Source of the DNA: Diplocloster agilis
GTDB taxonomy: Bacteria > Bacillota > Clostridia > Lachnospirales > Lachnospiraceae
Length of the DNA: 64,000 nucleotides
NCBI RefSeq assembly: GCF_019042275.1
Contig: NZ_JAHQCW010000009.1
Location: forward strand, 62,001-126,000
Direction of reading: 5' to 3'
Part shown: piece after piece, positions 16,641-25,036 of the stretch
Numbering within the stretch: position 1 is the stretch's first letter
Layout: each line of letters begins with the position of its first letter
Program-made: the position numbers and the translations under genes
Notes under the pieces: model-generated
The model's input: only the letters and a program-made list of their open reading frames with translations
What the model was told of the DNA's origin: nothing
Databases searched by the model: none

Positions 16641-17675
16641 ATGAAAAGAAAATTGACGATCAAAGAGATTGCAGCGGAACTTCAGCTGTCACGCAATACC
16701 GTATCCAAGGTATTGAGCGGAAAATCCGGCGTATCGGAGAAAACAACAAAACTGGTACTGGATTACATCGGCGCGGCGGACGATACGTCCTCATCCGCCG
16801 CTCCTGCAAAGCTTCCGTTTCAGAAGGGAAGCATTATGTTTACCTATCATCTGGAAAATACGGAATATCTGAATAACCTGTTGGCAGGTATTGAGCGCAC
16901 GCTGAAAAAGAACGGCTATGCGCTGGTTTTGAATATCGTACGGGACGGCGACGATTCCGATATCACGATTCCGCCTTCTTTGTATGACGGTTCCATTGCG
17001 GGCATTATTTCATTTAATATTTTCAACGTTCCCTATTGGGAAGAAATCATAGCCCTGGATATTCCGTCCGTATTCGTAGATACCTTTGCGAATTCCTATC
17101 TGTTTTCAGGACGGACGGATATTGTGGCCACCGAAAATGCCAATTCCGTCCATGAGATTATGGACATTTTGATCAAACAGGGCCGAAAGAACTTCGGATT
17201 TGTGGGATACACGGATTACTGCTTTTCCATCGCCCAGCGCTGGCACGCCTTCCGGGACGCCCTGACCCTCTCCCATCTCCCGTATCACCCGGAGAACTGT
17301 ATTACGGAGGACCTGACGCGCTTCTCCGTCGAGGAATGCATCTCTTATATCAAAGAACGGCTGACCGCTATGGAGCGACTGCCGGATGCCTTTCTCTGCG
17401 TAAACGACCTGCATGCCATCGAGCTTTCCAGCGCCTTAAAGGAACTGAACTATAAAATTCCGGACCAGGTGTCCGTGGTGGGTTTTGATAATCTGTCCGA
17501 AGCAGCCAGACAGTTTCCTTCGATTACGACGGTGGACGCCCATTCCGAATATCTGGGCCGGCAGGCGGCGCATAAGGTTTTAAACCGGATCAAAAATCCC
17601 TCTCTACCCTATGAGTTCACCCAGTATCAGACCGATATCATTCTGAGGGAGTCCACCCGTCCGATTACGAATTAA
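16641..17675 (+). CDS. LacI-family transcriptional regulator
   Basis: DNA-binding repressor, 344 residues. The N-terminal helix-turn-helix reads TIKEIAAELQLSRNTVSKVL with hinge region following; the C-terminal part is a sugar-binding domain of periplasmic-binding-protein type (GIISFNIFNVPYWEEI, VSVVGFDNLSEAARQFP). It is divergent from the beta-glucosidase operon and convergent with the kinase/isomerase operon at 17703. It most likely controls the glucosidase operon in response to a sugar, through the TGTGCAT sites between the two start codons. Compared with the common SRATVSRVL helix, it has Asn and Lys at two base-contacting positions, which may explain unusual operators. Confidence 0.9.
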   Translation: MKRKLTIKEIAAELQLSRNTVSKVLSGKSGVSEKTTKLVLDYIGAADDTSSSAAPAKLPFQKGSIMFTYHLENTEYLNNLLAGIERTLKKNGYALVLNIVRDGDDSDITIPPSLYDGSIAGIISFNIFNVPYWEEIIALDIPSVFVDTFANSYLFSGRTDIVATENANSVHEIMDILIKQGRKNFGFVGYTDYCFSIAQRWHAFRDALTLSHLPYHPENCITEDLTRFSVEECISYIKERLTAMERLPDAFLCVNDLHAIELSSALKELNYKIPDQVSVVGFDNLSEAARQFPSITTVDAHSEYLGRQAAHKVLNRIKNPSLPYEFTQYQTDIILRESTRPITN

Positions 17676-17702
17676 CAGCGGTGCAGGCGCCTCAGGCGTC
17701 TG

Positions 17703-19052
17703 CTAAAGCACCTCGGTCTCAAATCCATATACTCCGGCCAGCAGCAATAATTCCGGCGTGACATTGCCCTGGACAATAATGGCGTGATGAGAAGAAAGCT
17801 TCTCCATCACCTTGTGGCCGCTGTTGTTTTTATATTTGAGCAGTGCGCCGTTTCGGCAATCCGATCCGGGATACTGCACGTAGTCCTCGATCTGTGCTTC
17901 TATAATAGTGAGCACCTTCATATTCGGGTGGAGCTTCGCCAACGTGACATCCCCCGTCTTCATCCGGCAGTCGATGACGATCGCATCCTGATTCACAATC
18001 TCTAATACCTTCGGTTTCATGACCCATTGATCGCAGAAACATCTGGGCGCAAAGCCGAAGTATCCGCAGTGAACCCCAAGCGCATGATTATCCGGATCCT
18101 CAATGTCCGGAAACTCCATAATCTTCTCATGCTTCAGCGCAGCCATTCCCACCAGGAAAGGATAGATATTCGTCATCATAACCGGATGCTTCAGCGCGCT
18201 GTACAGGATAAATTTGCTGATCAGCGTGACCAGATCTCCCTCGCAGGCCCATAAGATATGATCATATTCAAACAGCCAGTCATAGGCGAGACAGGGCGTC
18301 GTCCGGGATAGAAACGATTCATTCAGGCAGTTGCTGCCCACCGCGCAGACATCTCCCAGTTCATCCGCCTCCTCTTTGATGGCAATATATAATTTTACCG
18401 CCCGAAGGATACTCTCCTTTGATACTTCCTGCACGGGAACCTTTCGTTCCTCCCAAAGCTTCCAGGCCTGTTCGTCGCTTATCTGCGCCGCACGGTCATT
18501 GACTTCCTTCCAGCTGGAAAATATGATCTGAACGCCGAAAGCCTGTTCAATCCGCTCACGGCACTCCGTTTCCCACCAGTAAAACCGTTTGAATATGTAA
18601 GCCTGCATCCCCTCGCCGGGATCATCCTGGAACATCAGGAATTTTAAACCGCCTCGCATCCGGCGGCCGGCGGCTATTGCACGCATGACGACCTTCGCCA
18701 TTTCCACGCGATAAGGGGAAAATACATTGCACCCCAATTCTTCCCGCAGATAGGATACAATTTCCCAATCCCACATTTCCACCGTGCCGAATTCAGAGGT
18801 CAATACCAGGATGGGAATCCGAAGTTCTTTAAGCGCCTCTTTATAACCAAAAACAGCGCCCAGCATCTGCGGAAACACGACGGCGTCCGCCTCCTGAGGA
18901 ATCATAGATCCCAATTCCAGCGGGCTTAGGAATACCGCTTCCTCCTCATACATGCTTTCCAGATTTTTCACCTGATCCTTAAATTCCTGCCGTTCCCTTT
19001 CATTTGCCTCTCTCATATAGAGGGGTTGAAGCAACGCTTTTGCCTGATCCAT
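17703..19052 (-). CDS. L-fucose/arabinose isomerase-like protein
   Basis: A 449-residue cytoplasmic protein that resembles the L-fucose/L-arabinose isomerase superfamily, which converts aldoses to ketoses with a divalent metal. The support is the pattern SNCLNESFLSRTTPCLAYDW, followed by a GD-containing segment (ACEGDLVTLISKFI) and a PFL-type substrate region; the N-terminal half has alternating Rossmann-like strands (IPILVLTSEFGTVEMWDWE). The start ATG at 19052 follows GGGAGGATT; the longer frame would overlap deoC. It is the last gene of the kinase-DeoC operon. The reaction is not certain: a homologue could have another isomerase or epimerase role. Confidence 0.62.
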   Translation of the reverse strand: MDQAKALLQPLYMREANERERQEFKDQVKNLESMYEEEAVFLSPLELGSMIPQEADAVVFPQMLGAVFGYKEALKELRIPILVLTSEFGTVEMWDWEIVSYLREELGCNVFSPYRVEMAKVVMRAIAAGRRMRGGLKFLMFQDDPGEGMQAYIFKRFYWWETECRERIEQAFGVQIIFSSWKEVNDRAAQISDEQAWKLWEERKVPVQEVSKESILRAVKLYIAIKEEADELGDVCAVGSNCLNESFLSRTTPCLAYDWLFEYDHILWACEGDLVTLISKFILYSALKHPVMMTNIYPFLVGMAALKHEKIMEFPDIEDPDNHALGVHCGYFGFAPRCFCDQWVMKPKVLEIVNQDAIVIDCRMKTGDVTLAKLHPNMKVLTIIEAQIEDYVQYPGSDCRNGALLKYKNNSGHKVMEKLSSHHAIIVQGNVTPELLLLAGVYGFETEVL

Positions 19053-19077
19053 CCCATAATCCTCCCTTCGTTCTCTC

Positions 19078-19776
19078 TTAGCCTCGCTGCTGTCTCGCCC
19101 GGTCAAACTGTTCCAGTATCAGCAAACCGCTGCTGGTTCCGATCCGTTCCGCCCCCGCGTCGATCATCCGGCTGCAGGTCTCCCAGTCCCGGATTCCCCC
19201 GGCCGCCTTAACCTTAACCAGATCTCCCACCGTCTTCTTCATCAGCAGAACATCCTCATACAGAGCGCCGGAAGTCCCGAAGCCCGTGCTGGTCTTGATA
19301 AAATCCGGCCTTACCTCTCTGGCAATCTCCGCTGCCGTTTTAATTTCTTCTTTGGTCAAATAACAATTTTCAAAGATGACCTTGCAGATTACCTGATGGC
19401 TGCGGCAGAGACGGACCATCGTTTCCATTTCCTCTTTGATATACGCCGTATTTTTCTGTTTCAGCTGCCCGATATGGATGACATAGTCGATCTCGTCCGC
19501 GCCATCCTGAATCGCCTGTTCCGCTTCGAACGCCTTCGTATTCACCGTTGTCTGTCCCAGCGGAAAGGATATCGCCGCTCCCACATGCACGCCGCTTCCT
19601 TTCAGCAATTTATGGCAGAGCGCCACCGGAGCGGAATTGATCGCCACCATGGCGAAATGGTTCGCGGCGGCCTCGTCACAGAGCTTTTTGAAATCCTCTT
19701 CCTGCGCATAGGCTTTTAAATTTGTGTGGTCAAACAATCCGCACAGTTCTTCCCTTGTAATTGTCTTACTGTTCAT
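19078..19776 (-). CDS. deoC: Deoxyribose-phosphate aldolase
   Basis: Class I aldolase, normally splitting 2-deoxyribose 5-phosphate into glyceraldehyde 3-phosphate and acetaldehyde; 232 residues. Schiff-base Lys161 lies in FIKTSTGFGTSG, the proton-relay Lys190 in VKVKAAGGIRDW, and Asp97 in DEIDYVIHIG. Start ATG at 19776 behind AGGAGG. It sits between a Zn-dehydrogenase gene and the isomerase-like gene. No thymidine phosphorylase or phosphopentomutase is nearby, so it may serve a special sugar pathway rather than nucleoside salvage; some DeoC relatives cleave other 2-deoxy or keto-sugar phosphates. Confidence 0.9.
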   Translation of the reverse strand: MNSKTITREELCGLFDHTNLKAYAQEEDFKKLCDEAAANHFAMVAINSAPVALCHKLLKGSGVHVGAAISFPLGQTTVNTKAFEAEQAIQDGADEIDYVIHIGQLKQKNTAYIKEEMETMVRLCRSHQVICKVIFENCYLTKEEIKTAAEIAREVRPDFIKTSTGFGTSGALYEDVLLMKKTVGDLVKVKAAGGIRDWETCSRMIDAGAERIGTSSGLLILEQFDRARQQRG

Positions 19777-19790
19777 TTTTTATCCTCCTG

Positions 19791-20831
19791 TTAAAATTTG
19801 ATTACGGTCTTTAACCCCGCAGAGCTTTTCGCATATTCCACAGCCTCGGCGAATTCCTCCAGCGGGTATTCGGCGCTGATCATACCTGCCAGTTCTAACA
19901 TCCCGGTTTCAAGCAGTCTGGCCGCCATCCGGTATTGCCTGACATTCGCCCTGGTCGAACCGCTGATCGATAACTGCCGGTAATGAATCAGATTCGACGG
20001 CAGGTTCACCAGATCATTCCCGGAGGGAAGGCCCCCGAAGAACAGAATTCTGCCGTTCATGGCCATCAGCTCCAGAGAGTCCGCCTGCGCTTTCCCAGAG
20101 GGGCAGGCAATGATACACACATCCACGCCCCTGCCATCCGTCAGCCTCATGATTTCTTTTTTCAAATCTTCCCCATAGATTCCGCTGATCTTCGGGTTTA
20201 CCTTTTCACACTGCCGCATCCTCGTCTCGGATAAGTCCCGCATATACACCTTCGCCGCCCCATAACTTCCGGCCAGCAGCGCATGCATCAGTCCAATCGG
20301 CCCGGCTCCTACCACCAGGACAGAATCCCCCGGTTGTATGTGCAGCCGTTCCTGTCCATTGAGCACGCAGGACAGGGGTTCCAGCAACGCGGCTTCTCCA
20401 AATGAAACCTCCGGCCCCAGAACCATCAGATTCCCCTGCCTGATTACCTTTGCCGGCACACGGACATATTCCGCAAACCCGCCGTCGATATTAATGCCAA
20501 AGGCCTTATATTCCGCGCACAAATGTGTATCTCCGCTGACGCACATATCGCAGATCCCGCAGCCATAGTTGGGCGCCACACAGACATGCATGCCTTTCCG
20601 GTAATCACTGACCAAAGCGCCCGTCTGTTCAATGATCCCGCTGATCTCATGCCCCAGTGTCAGCGGATGGCTCTCATCCACGCCCCGGTAGCCGTTTCCG
20701 ATCATCCGCAGATCAGAACCGCAGATCGCGGCCGCTTTTGTACGGATCAGGATTTCATCGTCCCCGATTTCCGGTATTCCTGTCTCCACAAGCCGGATCT
20801 GTCCCGGACCGAATAATTTCGCAGCTAACAT
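19791..20831 (-). CDS. Zinc-dependent sugar-alcohol dehydrogenase (MDR family)
   Basis: Medium-chain, NAD(P)-dependent dehydrogenase like sorbitol or threonine dehydrogenase, 346 residues. Catalytic zinc ligands Cys37 (AAICGSD) and His61/Glu62 (LGHEISG) and the structural zinc cysteines 91, 94, 97 and 105 (CGICDMC...C) are all present; the cofactor loop is VVGAGPIGLM. Start ATG at 20831 behind GGGGAGG. It overlaps the Gfo/Idh gene by 7 bases. It probably oxidises a polyol or sugar to a keto compound that the kinase in the same operon phosphorylates. Confidence 0.9.
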   Translation of the reverse strand: MLAAKLFGPGQIRLVETGIPEIGDDEILIRTKAAAICGSDLRMIGNGYRGVDESHPLTLGHEISGIIEQTGALVSDYRKGMHVCVAPNYGCGICDMCVSGDTHLCAEYKAFGINIDGGFAEYVRVPAKVIRQGNLMVLGPEVSFGEAALLEPLSCVLNGQERLHIQPGDSVLVVGAGPIGLMHALLAGSYGAAKVYMRDLSETRMRQCEKVNPKISGIYGEDLKKEIMRLTDGRGVDVCIIACPSGKAQADSLELMAMNGRILFFGGLPSGNDLVNLPSNLIHYRQLSISGSTRANVRQYRMAARLLETGMLELAGMISAEYPLEEFAEAVEYAKSSAGLKTVIKF

Positions 20832-21880
20832 TTCTTTTCCTCCCCATCCGGCTTTTCTTTTTCATTCAGGTTTATGATTCCGCCGGTTTTTATGGACCGG
20901 TTTCCGGCTTTCACGATCTCCACCGCTTTCCATCCGTCATATCCGGTCACCTCCGGTTCCGTATCTTCCAGGATACACCGGACAAAGCTGATGTCCTCCT
21001 GCACATACGCCTCGCTGAATAAGTCTGTCCAGCTGGCGATAATCCCGCTTGACATGCCGTGTTCCTTTGTACAGGACACCGTCGTAGTTTCCTTTAACCC
21101 GCCGATCTGTACCAATCCTTTGGTTCCAAGAACGTCCACCCGGGCATCATACCCGTATCTTACTCCCTGAGCGCCGTCGATATTACAGATCGCTCCGTTT
21201 GCCATGCGCACATTCATCAGCACGGTATCGTAAAAGTCCGGATAGTTCTCCGCCGCCTCCCGGCATCTGAAATTTCCCGCCATCGCGTGAATGCTGACGG
21301 CTTCACTATCCGCCAGCCACCGCATCGTATCGATGTCGTGGCTGTTCACTTCGGCCAGCGGTCCGTTGCTTTTCTCAATATCGTACATCCACTCCCTGGG
21401 AGTGCTGGGCCCGTGCGTCAGGGATTTCACCATGACCACCTGGCCAATCTCACCGGAATCAATGATCTCCTTAGCCTTGCGAAAGCTCTTATCAAAGCGG
21501 CGCATGAAGCCGATTTGCAGCTTTACCTGATGTTCTTCGGCAGCCTGTATCATTTCCTTACATTCTTCCGAATTCATGGCCATAGGTTTTTCACACAAAA
21601 TATGCTTCTCGGCGGCGGCCGCTTCCAGGACGATTTCCTTGTGATATTTCGTTGGAGTGACGACGATCACCGCGTCAATCTCCGGGTTTTGCAGCAATTT
21701 CCGATAGTCGGTATACCAATAAGGGATATGTAACCGGTCGGCCGCCTTTTTCGCCGCTTCTTCCGAGTTGTCCGCCACCCCGGCCATTCTCGCGCCGGGC
21801 ACCCGGGATACAAAATTTTCCGCGTGAATCATTCCTGCCCGGCCCGCCCCGATCAGGCCGATTCCTATTATGTCTTTCAT
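20825..21880 (-). CDS. Gfo/Idh/MocA-family oxidoreductase
   Basis: NAD(P)-dependent sugar or inositol dehydrogenase, 351 residues. The Rossmann motif GIGLIGAGRAGMIH opens the protein, CEKPMA carries the catalytic Lys, and HDIDTMRWL supplies the usual downstream His/Asp region. The ATG at 21880 follows AGGAGGCAGAAA; 36 upstream residues of the longer frame are not protein-like and overlap the kinase gene. It lies 22 bases after the FGGY kinase gene. With the Zn-dehydrogenase it could perform an oxidation-reduction epimerisation of the sugar. Substrate unknown. Confidence 0.9.
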   Translation of the reverse strand: MKDIIGIGLIGAGRAGMIHAENFVSRVPGARMAGVADNSEEAAKKAADRLHIPYWYTDYRKLLQNPEIDAVIVVTPTKYHKEIVLEAAAAEKHILCEKPMAMNSEECKEMIQAAEEHQVKLQIGFMRRFDKSFRKAKEIIDSGEIGQVVMVKSLTHGPSTPREWMYDIEKSNGPLAEVNSHDIDTMRWLADSEAVSIHAMAGNFRCREAAENYPDFYDTVLMNVRMANGAICNIDGAQGVRYGYDARVDVLGTKGLVQIGGLKETTTVSCTKEHGMSSGIIASWTDLFSEAYVQEDISFVRCILEDTEPEVTGYDGWKAVEIVKAGNRSIKTGGIINLNEKEKPDGEEKKC

Positions 21881-21902
21881 TTTCTGCCTCCTTGTTTTTC
21901 TT

Positions 21903-23420
21903 TTATTTTGATTTCCATTTACGGTAAACCGGCGTCTGCGCCTCGATGGCCTCCAGATACAAGTCCGCGTACCGTCCATAAGCTGCATGAGCGGCCGCGT
22001 CCGGCGCGATTCGCTCCTTCACCCGGCCGGCCTGTTCAAGCGGTTCCCGGTAATCCTTAAACACCCCCGCACCTACGCCGGCGATCACCGCGCTTCCAAC
22101 CAGGGCCGTATCCTCCATATCCAGCACGGAAGTCTTAAGTCCCAGCACATCCGCCTTTATCTTATTAAAGAGCTCTGATCTGGCTCCTCCGCCCATAATC
22201 CGTATAGAATCAAACGTATTGGAAGGAAGCAGCTTCTTCATAACCTCCAGATAGTAATGATATTCATACGCAATCCCTTCCATAATCGCCCGGTACATAT
22301 GGTTCTTCGTATGTTTCCAGTCCAGGCCCAGAAAACTCCCTTTGACGTAAGGATTATTTGGCAGCACTCTGCCTGCAAAATGCGGGATAAACAGCAGATC
22401 CTCTGATCCCGGCGGCAGCAGACAGGCTTTCTTTGACAATTCCTCATAAGGGTTCTCCAGATGTCCGGCAAACTCCGAAACGAACCAGCTCAGACACTGT
22501 CCGCCGCCATTTACATAAGCTAACGGCATCCACAGCCCGTCCACCGGCGACCGCATCATCGTCATGGTCTTGTATTCCACATCCGGCACATATTCATCCA
22601 CAACACTGCACAGAACAGACGCCGTGCCTGCGCAGTCCATCAGCTGTCCCCGTTCAACCACTCCCGCGCCGAAGACAGATGCCGACGTATCCCCGCTTCC
22701 GGCCACAAGCGGAATCCCTTCCCGCAAATGCATGTCCCCGGCATACTCCTTCTTAAGCTTTCCGACGATCTCAAAGGGCGCGGCAATCCTGGCCATCTTA
22801 TCCCCGGAAACCTGGAATTCATTCAGCAGTTCCTCAGACCATTTCAGATGCTTATTATCGCCAAACCCCGAATACTGCATCCCGGTATAGTCAAAATAGA
22901 TCTCATCCCCTGTTAAGCCCGCCAGCTTTCCCGTCACATACCCATGCGGCAGCACGAATTTGAAAATCCGCCGGTATATATCGGGCTTTTCACCTTTCCA
23001 CCACAGGATCTTCGGCCCATGGGTATAAGTCACCGGCCCGCCGGTAATCGATGTGATCTCCCGGCCCGCCGTTTTTCGCATCAGCTCCACATATTCCTCA
23101 CATCTTGAATCCAGCCAGGAATCATAATAGGTAACCGCTTCTCCCTGTTCATCCACCCCCATAATTCCAGCCATCTGAGAATCAATGCCAATGGCCGCCA
23201 CCTCACAGGAATCCACGCCGGACTGGTCCATCACCTCCCGGACCGCTCCCAGCACAGACCCGAATATGTCATCTGCTTCCTGCCACACCGCTCCGGTCTT
23301 GGGCTGAATTAGTACCGATTCCCGAAATCCCGTGCATACCACACTCATATCCTGTGCATCAAACAACGCCGCTTTCGTCCCCTGTGTACCAATGTCCACT
23401 CCGATCAAATATGTCCCCAT
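21903..23420 (-). CDS. FGGY-family carbohydrate kinase (xylulokinase-like)
   Basis: ATP-dependent sugar kinase of 505 residues with the N-terminal phosphate loop GVDIGTQGTKA and the C-terminal FGGY ATP-binding region around RIMGGGARSELFNKIKAD. Length and the AAIGIDSQMAGIMGVDEQG stretch fit the xylulose/gluconate/ribulokinase side of the family rather than glycerol kinase. Start ATG at 23420 behind GGAAGGGG. It is the first gene of the operon (kinase, Gfo/Idh, Zn-dehydrogenase, DeoC, isomerase-like), read from a consensus promoter at 23713-23741 with a long leader. The operon has no transporter in this window. Confidence 0.9.
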   Translation of the reverse strand: MGTYLIGVDIGTQGTKAALFDAQDMSVVCTGFRESVLIQPKTGAVWQEADDIFGSVLGAVREVMDQSGVDSCEVAAIGIDSQMAGIMGVDEQGEAVTYYDSWLDSRCEEYVELMRKTAGREITSITGGPVTYTHGPKILWWKGEKPDIYRRIFKFVLPHGYVTGKLAGLTGDEIYFDYTGMQYSGFGDNKHLKWSEELLNEFQVSGDKMARIAAPFEIVGKLKKEYAGDMHLREGIPLVAGSGDTSASVFGAGVVERGQLMDCAGTASVLCSVVDEYVPDVEYKTMTMMRSPVDGLWMPLAYVNGGGQCLSWFVSEFAGHLENPYEELSKKACLLPPGSEDLLFIPHFAGRVLPNNPYVKGSFLGLDWKHTKNHMYRAIMEGIAYEYHYYLEVMKKLLPSNTFDSIRIMGGGARSELFNKIKADVLGLKTSVLDMEDTALVGSAVIAGVGAGVFKDYREPLEQAGRVKERIAPDAAAHAAYGRYADLYLEAIEAQTPVYRKWKSK

Positions 23421-23706
23421 AGTCCTTCCCCTTCCTATTACTATTTCTATTGCTATTTCTATTGCTATTTCTATTTCTGTTGCATCACTGCTCTTTTGCT
23501 ACTCTATACCATCACTTTTTATTCTGCTTCCTAATCTATTCTCTTTCTAACCCGATCTCTATCTTTATCCGCTCTCTTTCCTATCCTGTGCTTTTTCCTA
23601 TTCTATCCTTTATCCTCTCCCCCATATTTTTCCTATTACGTCCTCTTATTCTGTTCTCTTTCCTATGCTTTCATTTATCTATACATTGCTTTCATTTGCT
23701 TTTGTT
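23421..23706 (-). promoter_or_regulatory. Long purine-rich leader of the kinase operon
   Basis: About 285 bases between the predicted transcription start and the kinase ATG. On the plus strand almost every base is C or T, so the mRNA is nearly all purine and should be unstructured. Near the gene end a 12-bp unit CTATTTCTATTG is tandemly repeated three times (23441-23476, the last imperfect). No open frame with a ribosome site is seen in it. Confidence 0.55.
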
Positions 23707-23712
23707 TCTCAC

Positions 23713-23741
23713 ATTATATTCTGATCACTATCGTTTGTCAA
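23713..23741 (-). promoter_or_regulatory. Consensus promoter of the kinase operon
   Basis: On the minus strand a perfect TTGACA (23736-23741), 17-base spacer and perfect TATAAT (23713-23718). Such a full-consensus promoter on a catabolic operon implies tight repression, most likely by the divergent DeoR-family protein. Confidence 0.82.
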
Positions 23742-23866
23742 TCCCTATCCTATAAAAATCTCAAATTCAAAAACTTTTCTAACATTCCGTCATCATCCAT
23801 GTACCAGTGCTGGGAAAAGCGGGGAAGCTTTGGGGGTATTTCCATTTTCCACTGAAAAATTTCCCC

Positions 23867-23895
23867 TTGCAATCCTCCCTCTGATTCTCTATAAT
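23867..23895 (+). promoter_or_regulatory. Promoter of the DeoR-family regulator gene
   Basis: TTGCAA (23867-23872), 17-base spacer, TATAAT (23890-23895). It supports translation start at 23930, because the longer frame would start inside the -10 box. Confidence 0.68.
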
Positions 23896-23929
23896 GAAAA
23901 CAAATGAAAGCTATGGAAAGGATGTTCTT

Positions 23930-24718
23930 ATGAAGCATACGAATCAGCCGCTGTTCGCAGAAGAACGGCAAGCTCAAATCATAGAATTGTTAGAAAAAAA
24001 TGACAAGATGACGGTACCGGAATTAGCGAATTTGTACCATGTTTCCACCGTGACGATCCGAACCGATCTGAGAACCCTGGATGCCGCCGGTAAATTAAAG
24101 CGTACTCACGGAGGCGCAATTTCCATTGAAAAATCCGGCTTCGAGCCAACTTCTACCATGAAAGAAATCGAACATCCCGGGGAAAAACGGGCAATCGCCC
24201 AGCGCGCGCTGGAACTCATAGAAAACGGTGACACCATCATACTCGACACCGGAACCACCACGTACGAACTCTCTTCCCTGCTGCACCAGCGAAATGGCCT
24301 GACCGTGATAACCAACGACTTGAAGATTGCATTAAATGTGGAAACCACTACCGACGCCTCCCTCATCTTCGTCGGCGGCATCGTCCGCAGAGGCTTCCAC
24401 TGCACCACCGGGCCTATTGCCGTCTCGGCCCTGACCGACCTGAATGCGGACAAGGCCTTTCTCGCCACCAATTCCTTCACGCCGGAGAAGGGTTTTATGA
24501 CCCCCACTCTGCAGCAGGCCGAGATAAAAAGAGCGTTTATGACCGCATCCGTGGAAAAGATCATGCTGGCCGACAGCAGTAAGTTCGGACAGATTTCCTT
24601 CGTGCGCTTCGCGGCTTTATCAGAATTCAATCAGCTCATTACAGATCAGAACCTCCCGGAAGAACAGCTCCTGAACATGAATAAGCAGGCTTCGCACACA
24701 ACTATCATCCGCGCTTGA
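23930..24718 (+). CDS. DeoR-family transcriptional regulator
   Basis: Sugar-operon repressor of 262 residues. The N-terminal helix-turn-helix reads MTVPELANLYHVSTVTIRTD followed by LKRTHGG, the DeoR signature; the C-terminal part is a sugar-phosphate sensor of isomerase-like fold (ENGDTIILDTGTTTYELSSL, LADSSKFGQISFVRFA). The ATG at 23930 follows AAGGATG and lies after the predicted transcription start; a frame beginning at 23894 is too early. It is divergent from the FGGY kinase operon and very likely controls it, responding to a phosphorylated intermediate. Confidence 0.92.
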   Translation: MKHTNQPLFAEERQAQIIELLEKNDKMTVPELANLYHVSTVTIRTDLRTLDAAGKLKRTHGGAISIEKSGFEPTSTMKEIEHPGEKRAIAQRALELIENGDTIILDTGTTTYELSSLLHQRNGLTVITNDLKIALNVETTTDASLIFVGGIVRRGFHCTTGPIAVSALTDLNADKAFLATNSFTPEKGFMTPTLQQAEIKRAFMTASVEKIMLADSSKFGQISFVRFAALSEFNQLITDQNLPEEQLLNMNKQASHTTIIRA

Positions 24719-24856
24719 AGCAATATTAGAAAGCGAAGAATTGTAACGTAAATGAAGAGAAAATACAAAAAAGGGACTATCTATTTGTCTAATGCCCGAT
24801 AAGAAAGTAATTTGAAAACACATCAGAATACTAACCATTACGGGCGTTGCAAAGGC

Positions 24857-24903
24857 AAAAGACACCAAGAAAGGTAGAGATACTTTTCTCGGTGTCTTTT
24901 TTG
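24857..24903 (+). terminator. Terminator of the deoR-type gene, probably bidirectional
   Basis: AAAAGACACC at 24857-24866 pairs with GGTGTCTTTT at 24891-24900 and a T-run follows. The minus strand side ends in TTTTGCC, so it may also stop transcripts leaving the AbiE pair. The rest of 24719-25036 shows no gene. Confidence 0.75.
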
Positions 24904-25036
24904 TGTGTATAAAAAAGCATATCGCACATTCGCATTTGTTCTTTTAATTGCTTACAATATGCTCAAAGAGGTCGAAACTATGAACTTCTCATTAAATTCA
25001 CAAACAATTGTCATTTATACTCATAAAGCCCTCCTA

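Noticed and set aside
23450-23755. A 101-codon plus-strand frame in the pyrimidine-rich tract.
   Set aside because: It is a Leu/Phe/Ser-rich reading of low-complexity DNA, overlaps the kinase-operon promoter, and has no ribosome site.
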